A stretch of DNA of 7,029 nt from Rhodobacter sp. (GTDB lineage Bacteria; Pseudomonadota; Alphaproteobacteria; Rhodobacterales; Rhodobacteraceae): assembly GCA_003536295.1 (NCBI GenBank), contig DPZQ01000158.1, positions 1 through 7,029 on the forward strand, in the 5' to 3' direction. Within the stretch, counting starts at the first letter, position 1. Each line of letters starts with the position of its first letter. The notes beneath the pieces were generated by a model that ran no database searches, had not been told where the DNA came from, and saw only the letters and a list, made by a program, of their open reading frames with translations. A program made the position numbers and the translations under genes. Shown piece after piece: positions 1-4,925 of this stretch.

Positions 1-30
1 GAGATCATCCGTTTGGCGGCAATGCTTTAC

Positions 31-57
31 GTACGTTGTCCGTTTTCACAATCGTAC
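31..57. other. Imperfect hairpin downstream of the sensor operon
   Basis: The arms GTACGTTGT (31-39) and ACAATCGTAC (48-57) pair over 9 bp with one bulged base around an 8-base loop. The hairpin lies about 30 bp past the stop of the binding-protein gene on the minus strand, so it could mark the 3' end of the tctDE-binding protein transcript. No T-run follows on either strand, so it is not a standard intrinsic terminator. The rest of bases 1-87 shows no coding signal that I can support. Confidence 0.3.
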
Positions 58-87
58 AGTGGAAGATTTATCGAATGTCATTGTTTG

Positions 88-1170
88 TTAGGGGTTTGTG
101 GGTAAGGGCAGAGAAAAAGCAGATTTCCAACGTTCAATGAAATGCAATTGGCGTTGGCGATCAAGCCCAACCAAGGTAACGGGTGACAACGGTATCACCA
201 AAAGGTTCGAGCCTCCATCCTCGTCGGCCATCAGGCCTTTCTCGCGCATCATCGCAGGCGAAAGATAAAGCTGTTGTGCGCTTAGAGCGTTTTTGCCTGC
301 TTCCGATACCAAAAAGTCTATCAAATCCCCTGCTGATTTAGGGTTTTTGGCTTTTTTCGGTATCAAAGCTCCGCGCGATAAGATCAGCGTATAATCCGAC
401 GGGGCCACAATTCCGATATTTGGATCTTGGGCCGCACGCGCTAATGCGTAAGAGCCCAAGATATTATAGGCAATCAAATATTTACCAGTTGCCACATCAT
501 CGATGATTTCAGCCGAGCAACAAGTGGTCACAGCTTGCCCGCGCGCAAAGGCTTCAAGCAGGCTGCCAAAGGTTGTGGCTTGCAGCGAATCCGCAAAGGC
601 AAACATATAACCAAGCCCTGACCGTTCGATATCATAAGTCGCCACTTTGCCGTCATAACGCCCATCGCTACCGCGCAAAAGATCGATCAAGCGAAAGCGC
701 GACAGTGGAATATCTTGCACGGGCACCAAGGCGCGGTTGTAAACTATCACGGCGGGTTCACGGGTGATGCCAAAGAGCTCATCTCGCCAATTCATCCCCT
801 GGGGAAGGCTTTGCGTGGCGGCTGAGGCATGGCTTTGCGCGCAGCCATCATTGGCCAGTTTGACCTGCTGATCAACGGATGAGCTGATCAAAATATCTGC
901 CGCCTCGACCTGATCGGCGCAGGCGGCCACCGCATAGTCATAAAGCTGGTTTGAGGCCCACTGCTCATACACGATTGCCAGGTCGGTGTTCAGCGTTGAA
1001 AAGATTTTTAGGATCGGGTCGAACAGTTCGATGTCGGTGGTCCCGCGGATCAGCAAATGTTGTGCCGCTTGGTCAGGGGCATAGGCTGGGCCGTAATGGC
1101 GGGTTACCTCGGGGGCAGCGGCGGCGCTTGTGGCGGCGATGATGGCAGTCAGGGTAAGGATTTTTCTCAT
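88..1170 (-). CDS. Periplasmic AfuA/FbpA-like substrate-binding protein, orphan, third gene of the tctDE operon
   Basis: This encodes a 360-residue secreted binding protein. Residues 1-19 form a signal peptide (MRK, a hydrophobic run, then Ala-rich ending SAAAA before PEV), so the mature protein is periplasmic. The fold-class features resemble the COG1840 (ferric/AfuA-type) binding proteins: an early IRGTTDIELFDP strand-helix, VIVYNRALVP near 141-150, DIERSGLGYMFAF near 180-192, and YNILGSYALA near 235-244. The C-terminal twin tyrosine that coordinates iron in FbpA proteins is not evident, so an iron-binding role is doubtful. There are four cysteines: C84, C110 and the adjacent pair C217-C218. 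The start codon overlaps the tctE stop as ATGA and has no clear ribosome-binding site of its own, so translation is probably coupled. No ABC permease or ATPase gene is present in the window. By context it may bind the ligand and present it to TctE, but that is inference. Family assignment is fairly secure; the ligand is unknown. Confidence 0.82.
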   Translation of the reverse strand: MRKILTLTAIIAATSAAAAPEVTRHYGPAYAPDQAAQHLLIRGTTDIELFDPILKIFSTLNTDLAIVYEQWASNQLYDYAVAACADQVEAADILISSSVDQQVKLANDGCAQSHASAATQSLPQGMNWRDELFGITREPAVIVYNRALVPVQDIPLSRFRLIDLLRGSDGRYDGKVATYDIERSGLGYMFAFADSLQATTFGSLLEAFARGQAVTTCCSAEIIDDVATGKYLIAYNILGSYALARAAQDPNIGIVAPSDYTLILSRGALIPKKAKNPKSAGDLIDFLVSEAGKNALSAQQLYLSPAMMREKGLMADEDGGSNLLVIPLSPVTLVGLDRQRQLHFIERWKSAFSLPLPTNP

Positions 1171-2573
1171 AGTGTTGCCCGCGCAATCAGGGGAATGACC
1201 ACTCGCGCCTCAAAAAGCTGTGCGCCAGACGGCAGGCTTAGGTGTTCAAAGGTCATTTCGCCGTGATGGGCATGGGCTACCGCTTCGACAATAGAAAGCC
1301 CCAGCCCAACTTTGGTGGGCGAGACGCTGGCTTGCCGCGAAAAGCGGGTACCTGCATCTTGCCAATGGTTTTTTGGAATGCCGCCGCCGCTGTCTTGTAC
1401 GGCCAAAATGGCCATACGGCCTTGTTGACTGACTTTAATCATAAAGGGTGCGGCACCGTGGCGCTGGGCGTTGGCGGCTAGATTTTTGCACGCCTCACCT
1501 AGCGATAAAAGATCGCCCTGCACCATCACTGGATCTTCGGGGAGATCAAGCCGCATGATATCCTGACCTGACAGGCGGGGGTCGCTGTCGATTTCCTCAA
1601 GTGCTATAATGGCCACGCGGCGCAGATCTAATTGGTCAAGCGGCACGGCATCGGCGCGGTGAATGATCAGTGCGTGATTTAAAAGCTGATCGGTCAAGCG
1701 GCTTAGGGATACAGTGCGTCGGTGAATGCGCGTCATGATGGACCGCAACCGCACCGGATCACTTTCGCCAATAGCCAGTTCAGACTGTGCCCTGATGGCG
1801 GCGATGGGCGTGCGCAACTGATGCGAAGCATCACCAATCAAGCGCCGCGTTGCGGCCACTTGCCGATCAACACGCGCCATAAATCCATTCAATGTGCCCA
1901 CAACTTGGCTGATTTCGCGCGGCACCGCGATGCTCAGCGGAGTCAGATCGGCCGGGGTGCGGGCGGCAAGGTCATGCTCAATGCGCTGCAAGGGCCCCAA
2001 CGCCGAGCGTACGGCAAAGACCGCAAGGCCCGACATTAAAAGCCCCGCAAGCCCAACCACAATCAGCGCCGATTGGGTGATTTGTTTTGTCAGCTCCAGT
2101 CGAGCGCGCAGAGTTTGACCCACCACCACCCGCACGGTGCCCGACAGCGCCCGCTCGGAAAAACGACGATCCACGGCGGCAAAACGTGCCGCTTCGCCTG
2201 TGAAAAAACCGTCACTCAGATATTGACCCTGTTTAGGTCCATCGACATTAGGGTAGCCCGTCAAAAGCGCACCTTGAGTATCATAGATCGCATAGACAAT
2301 GCGGTCTTGTGGGGCTAGTGCCAATAACTCAAAGGCGGCGACAGGCAGATCAATGCGTAGCTGGCCCTCTTGCAAGGTAATGGCCTTGGCAATTTGATTT
2401 GCAGCACCGATCAGCAGGCGGTCATAGGATTGCTGGGCCGCATTTTTCCCGTAGGCAATGGCCGCAACCGCCATCGCAGCCCCGCCTGCCGTCAGCAAAA
2501 GGATCAGAGCAACCGCCAAACGCAGCGTTAAAGAGGTGGCATTAGGAAGGGAGGCTGGAGGGCTATTGTTCAT
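1167..2573 (-). CDS. tctE: TctE-type sensor histidine kinase
   Basis: This is a 468-residue inner-membrane histidine kinase, the partner of the adjacent response regulator. Visible order: TM1 at about residues 15-40; a periplasmic sensor segment at about 42-165, consistent with the 2CSK_N type of TctE/QseC kinases; TM2 at about 167-189; a short HAMP-like linker; an H-box with phosphoacceptor H251 (DASHQLRTPIAAI); an N-box with N364 and N368 (CKNLAANAQRHG); a G1 box DSGGGIP at 394-400; and a G2 box VGLGLSIVEAVAHAHHG from 422. All key catalytic motifs are intact. The start overlaps the end of tctD by 11 bp with no strong Shine-Dalgarno, implying coupled translation, and the stop overlaps the next start (ATGA). 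In the TctDE family the kinase senses tri- or dicarboxylates and controls a TctCBA transporter. The divergent tctCBA operon here fits that role. The exact ligand cannot be read from the sequence. Confidence 0.93.
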   Translation of the reverse strand: MNNSPPASLPNATSLTLRLAVALILLLTAGGAAMAVAAIAYGKNAAQQSYDRLLIGAANQIAKAITLQEGQLRIDLPVAAFELLALAPQDRIVYAIYDTQGALLTGYPNVDGPKQGQYLSDGFFTGEAARFAAVDRRFSERALSGTVRVVVGQTLRARLELTKQITQSALIVVGLAGLLMSGLAVFAVRSALGPLQRIEHDLAARTPADLTPLSIAVPREISQVVGTLNGFMARVDRQVAATRRLIGDASHQLRTPIAAIRAQSELAIGESDPVRLRSIMTRIHRRTVSLSRLTDQLLNHALIIHRADAVPLDQLDLRRVAIIALEEIDSDPRLSGQDIMRLDLPEDPVMVQGDLLSLGEACKNLAANAQRHGAAPFMIKVSQQGRMAILAVQDSGGGIPKNHWQDAGTRFSRQASVSPTKVGLGLSIVEAVAHAHHGEMTFEHLSLPSGAQLFEARVVIPLIARATL

Positions 2574-3237
2574 GGGTTGTCATCTGATAGCCCAAGCCAC
2601 GCAAGGTCCGGATGCTGACTTGGCTTTTGCAGATTTTGCGCCGCAGGCGTGCCACATAGGTTTCAACCGTGTTCATGCCCACGTCCTCATCATTGAATGA
2701 GAACATCCGTTCATGAATATGCTCTTTGGTGACCACCCGCCCTGCATTTGATAAAAGCACCTCAAGCAAACTATATTCGCGCCGTGTCAGCGCGATGGGT
2801 GCGCCTGCTGCTGTAAGTTCGCGCCGCGCCGCATCAAAGCGCAGATCGCCGTAGGTTTGGATCACCTCTCTTACAGAATGTCCTCGCCGTGCAAGGGCGC
2901 GCACGCGGGCGTGCAGCTCACCCAACTCAAAGGGTTTGACCATGTAGTCATCAGCCCCTTGGTCCAGCGTTTTGATGCGCATTTCAACCTCACCTCGGGC
3001 GGTCAACATAAGAATGGGCAGGCTGTGCCCCTCTTGTCTTAAGGTGCGCAAAAGCGTTGTGCCTTCGCCATCGGGCAGTTGAATGTCCAAAATGGCAATA
3101 TCGTAATCTTGCACGCGCAGCGCCGCTAAAGCATCGGCCAGAGTGCCAGCGCAATCAACGGCGTCGCCGCGCCGTGCAAAGCTTTCGGCAATGGCGATAG
3201 CCAGATCTTCGGTATCTTCTACCAGAAGCATGCGCAT
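2563..3237 (-). CDS. tctD: TctD-type OmpR/PhoB-family response regulator
   Basis: This is a 224-residue cytoplasmic transcription regulator. The receiver domain (about 1-115) has the acidic pair E7/D8, phosphoacceptor D51 (AILDIQLPDGEG), T79 (MLTAR) and K101 (DDYMVKPF), so it should be phosphorylatable. The C-terminal winged-helix domain (about 125-220) has the usual LTRREYSLLEVLL start, a recognition helix at about 188-201 (MNTVETYVARLRRK) and a wing ending IRTLRGLGYQM, typical of OmpR/PhoB regulators. The first ATG (MRMLLVED) is preferred over the one two codons later because an AAGGA sits 10 bases upstream (minus strand, 3252-3248). It is the first gene of the sensor operon, diverges from tctC, and presumably acts in the 3238-3423 intergenic region. 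At the recognition-helix positions of PhoB His198 and Arg200 this protein appears to have Tyr194 and Ala196, so its DNA specificity may differ from PhoB. Confidence 0.94.
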   Translation of the reverse strand: MRMLLVEDTEDLAIAIAESFARRGDAVDCAGTLADALAALRVQDYDIAILDIQLPDGEGTTLLRTLRQEGHSLPILMLTARGEVEMRIKTLDQGADDYMVKPFELGELHARVRALARRGHSVREVIQTYGDLRFDAARRELTAAGAPIALTRREYSLLEVLLSNAGRVVTKEHIHERMFSFNDEDVGMNTVETYVARLRRKICKSQVSIRTLRGLGYQMTTHEQ

Positions 3238-3273
3238 GGGGCACGGGTCCTTATCTGAGGCGGGTCGCCGTCC

Positions 3274-3301
3274 TTTATCGCCTTTCTAGCTGCAAATGCA
3301 A
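3274..3301 (-). promoter_or_regulatory. Candidate sigma-70-like promoter for tctD
   Basis: On the minus strand, TTGCAT (3301-3296) and GATAAA (3279-3274) are separated by 16 bp. They match 3 of 6 and 4 of 6 positions of TTGACA and TATAAT. A transcript would start near 3267, about 30 bases before the tctD start codon. The PHO-box-like repeat would then lie at roughly -47 to -64, a usual activator position. The match is weak and is given as a candidate only. Confidence 0.28.
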
Positions 3302-3313
3302 TCTTGGTGAAAA

Positions 3314-3331
3314 ATGACAGGTTCATGACAG
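3314..3331 (-). promoter_or_regulatory. PHO-box-like direct repeat (two CTGTCAT half-sites, 11-bp period)
   Basis: Read on the minus strand, the site is CTGTCATGAACCTGTCAT: two identical 7-bp half-sites with a 4-bp spacer. Against the classical PHO-box consensus (CTGTCAT, A, A/T, A, A/T, CTGTCA, C/T) it agrees at 16 of 18 positions, with both mismatches in the spacer. Direct repeats one helical turn apart are the normal target of OmpR/PhoB-family regulators, so the bound protein could be PhoB or the local TctD. The repeat orientation points toward tctD, 77 bp upstream of its start codon. I found no further units in register on either side. Confidence 0.68.
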
Positions 3332-3372
3332 GAAGGCCGATTATCGTGGGAAACTGCGGGCTGAAATGCGCG

Positions 3373-3387
3373 TAAGTTGCCAACTTA
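3373..3387. promoter_or_regulatory. 15-bp perfect palindrome upstream of tctC
   Basis: TAAGTTG and CAACTTA are exact inverted repeats around a single central C, ending 36 bp before the tctC start codon. The 7-bp arms make a good candidate for the operator of a dimeric regulator acting on tctC. The TTGC within it recurs 11 bp downstream (3377 and 3388), and TGCCA (3378-3382) pairs with TGGCA (3392-3396), so overlapping sites are possible. No dedicated repressor gene is visible in the window. Confidence 0.42.
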
Positions 3388-3412
3388 TTGCTGGCAGAAT
3401 AACTAATGTTCT

Positions 3413-3418
3413 GGGAGG
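3413..3418 (+). promoter_or_regulatory. Ribosome-binding site that fixes the tctC start
   Basis: GGGAGG lies 5 bases before the ATG at 3424. An in-frame ATG at 3406 would add six residues (MFWEDN), but it would place this Shine-Dalgarno inside the coding sequence and put charged residues ahead of the signal peptide. The start at 3424 is therefore preferred. Confidence 0.85.
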
Positions 3419-3423
3419 ACAAC

Positions 3424-4416
3424 ATGACATACCAATTGAAACTGCGCAGCGGTATTACTGCGTTTGCACTGGTTGCAGGCCTGATCGCCGCGCCCACCTT
3501 TGCGTTCGAGCCATCACAAACCGAATGTATCGCTCCTGCCAACGCTGGCGGCGGCTGGGACTTTACATGCCGTCAAGTTGGCAAAACCATGCAAGATCTG
3601 GCCATCGTTCCTGGCACGATGCAGGTCACAAACATGGCCGGAGGTGGCGGGGGCGTGGCTTTTGCTGAAGTAGTGTCAAAACGCAGCGAAGATAACAATC
3701 TAATCATTGCAGCCTCGACCGCGACAGCCACACGTTTGGCCACAAATGCCTTTCCTGGCAACACAATGGACCAAGTGCGTTGGGTTGGGGCCGTTGGCGC
3801 TGACTACGGGATTATCGCTGTGGCAAAAGACAGTGCCATCAATACTTTACCAGAGCTTTTGGCCCAAATTAAAGCGGACCCAACCTCGATTTCCGTTGCA
3901 GGCGGTTCGGCGGTCGGCGGCTGGGATCATTTAAAAGTGCTGATCGCAGCTGAAAAAAGTGGCATCACCGATTTGCGCTCAATTAAATACGTTGCCTTTG
4001 ATGGCGGTGGCGAAGCGGTAACGCAGCTTTTGGCCGGCTCGGTGGAAGCCTTTACAGGTGACGCGTCCGAAGCCAAAGGCTTTGTCGATTCAGGCGATAT
4101 CAAAGTGATTGCCGTTTTGTCACCCGAGCGCATGCCCGGTGACTTTGCGTCATTCCCAACAGCCCGGGAACAAGGCATTGATGCGATTGGTGCGAACTGG
4201 CGCGGCTTTTACGCCCCAGGCGGTATGTCGGATGAGGCCTTTGCCTTTTGGCAAGAAGCTGTGACCAAAGTCTATTCGTCTGACGAATGGAAAGGTGTCA
4301 TGACCCAAAACGGTCTAGCCCCGATTGAGGTCTCAGCGGCTGAATTCCAAGGTTTTGTCGAAGATTCGATTGCCAGCATTCAGAAAATATCGCGTGAAAT
4401 CGGGCTGATCCAATAA
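3424..4416 (+). CDS. tctC: TctC-family periplasmic solute-binding protein of a tripartite tricarboxylate transporter
   Basis: This is a 330-residue secreted protein. Residues 1-27 form a signal peptide (basic start with K6 and R8, hydrophobic core, APTFA then FEPS). The mature N-terminus carries the TctC signature CIAPANAGGGWDFTCR (35-50), followed by a glycine-rich strand MAGGGGGVAF (71-80), GGSAVGGWDHL (160-170) and the characteristic KYVAFDGGGEAVTQLLAGSVEAF (188-210). C35 and C49 flank the AP-GGG loop and may form a disulfide, as in citrate-type TctC proteins. It captures the substrate and delivers it to TctA/TctB. It is the first gene of the transporter operon, has a strong ribosome-binding site, and is followed by a stem-loop before tctB, consistent with its being made in excess over the membrane subunits. 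The ligand is probably an organic di- or tricarboxylate, but substrate cannot be inferred reliably in this family. Confidence 0.93.
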   Translation: MTYQLKLRSGITAFALVAGLIAAPTFAFEPSQTECIAPANAGGGWDFTCRQVGKTMQDLAIVPGTMQVTNMAGGGGGVAFAEVVSKRSEDNNLIIAASTATATRLATNAFPGNTMDQVRWVGAVGADYGIIAVAKDSAINTLPELLAQIKADPTSISVAGGSAVGGWDHLKVLIAAEKSGITDLRSIKYVAFDGGGEAVTQLLAGSVEAFTGDASEAKGFVDSGDIKVIAVLSPERMPGDFASFPTAREQGIDAIGANWRGFYAPGGMSDEAFAFWQEAVTKVYSSDEWKGVMTQNGLAPIEVSAAEFQGFVEDSIASIQKISREIGLIQ

Positions 4417-4431
4417 GCTTCCAAACGACCT

Positions 4432-4465
4432 AAGGTGTGCGCGGTTTGGCTGCGCACACTTTTTT
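4432..4465 (+). terminator. Intrinsic terminator-like stem-loop between tctC and tctB (likely partial)
   Basis: GTGTGCGC (4435-4442) pairs perfectly with GCGCACAC (4452-4459) around a 9-base loop. A G-T and two A-T pairs can extend the stem to 4432, and six T residues (4460-4465) follow. This is a textbook intrinsic terminator on the plus strand. It sits 16 bases after the tctC stop and about 28 bases before the tctB start, with no clear new promoter between, so read-through is probably needed for tctBA. It may also protect the tctC message from 3' decay. Confidence 0.8.
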
Positions 4466-4493
4466 GATAATTTAAAATGCAAAGGAATTAGGG

Positions 4494-4925
4494 ATGTCAG
4501 ATCGCATTCTTGGCGTGTGCGGCATTTTGCTGGCGCTGTTTTTTATTTGGGCGGCCACCATCATTAAGCTGAGTTTCATTTCAGATCCGATTGGACCTAA
4601 GACCTTTCCCTTCATCATTGGCGGCCTGTTTGGCCTTTCGAGTTTAGCAATTTTCCTCCGGCCCGATGCTCGCCCTTCCTGGCCCTCGATGACGGGTCTA
4701 GCCGAGTTGGCGGGTGGTTTGGCAGTTATGGTGGCCTATGTCTATCTGCTGCCCGCGATTGGGTTTGTGATTTCTACGGCCTTCGCCTCGGCAGTTTTAA
4801 GCTGGCGTTTGGGTGCTAACCTTTCAGGAGCAGCGGCGGCAGGAATTGCCACTGCGGGTGGGATTTACACTGTGTTTCACCTTATTCTTGGGCTGACGCT
4901 CGCAACCGGACCATGGGGGTTTTAG
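4494..4925 (+). CDS. tctB: TctB-family small membrane subunit of the tripartite tricarboxylate transporter
   Basis: This is a 143-residue, strongly hydrophobic inner-membrane protein with four to five predicted membrane segments, at roughly residues 5-26, 38-56, 68-88, 90-106 and 112-135. Segment one is followed by DPIGPKTFPFIIGG (about 31-44), which resembles the conserved GP-x-x-FP region of TctB proteins. Length fits the family (about 140-160 residues). AAGGA (4482-4486) lies 7 bases before the ATG. TctB is the poorly conserved small subunit that works with TctA, and its position between tctC and tctA is the classical gene order. The stop codon is directly followed by the tctA start, so the two membrane subunits are probably made together. 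Identification rests on size, topology and context more than on motifs. Confidence 0.88.
   Translation: MSDRILGVCGILLALFFIWAATIIKLSFISDPIGPKTFPFIIGGLFGLSSLAIFLRPDARPSWPSMTGLAELAGGLAVMVAYVYLLPAIGFVISTAFASAVLSWRLGANLSGAAAAGIATAGGIYTVFHLILGLTLATGPWGF

Larger units (their letters stand above)
3238..3423. promoter_or_regulatory. Divergent control region between tctD and tctC
   Basis: This is the 186-bp non-coding gap from which both operons are read outward. It contains a PHO-box-like direct repeat (3314-3331), a weak promoter candidate toward tctD (3274-3301), a 15-bp palindrome (3373-3387), and the tctC ribosome-binding site (3413-3418). By its position between a regulator and its likely target, it is the expected binding site of TctD. 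I found no convincing sigma-70 -10/-35 pair for tctC. The best -10-like words (GATTAT at 3339, ACTAAT at 3402) lack well-spaced -35 partners. Confidence 0.75.

Noticed and set aside
3247..3279. Near-repeat GTCCTTATC / GTCCTTTATC upstream of tctD
   Set aside because: One copy overlaps the tctD ribosome-binding site, the copies differ in length, and the 23-bp spacing does not fit a standard operator. Probably coincidental.
3406..3423. Upstream in-frame ATG for tctC (adds MFWEDN)
   Set aside because: The strong GGGAGG at 3413-3418 belongs to the ATG at 3424, and the shorter form has a proper signal peptide.
3219..3542. Open frame of 107 codons on the minus strand across the divergent control region
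   Set aside because: It overlaps the starts of both tctD and tctC and would cover the signal peptide and regulatory sites. The product shows no family features and no ribosome-binding site decides a start.
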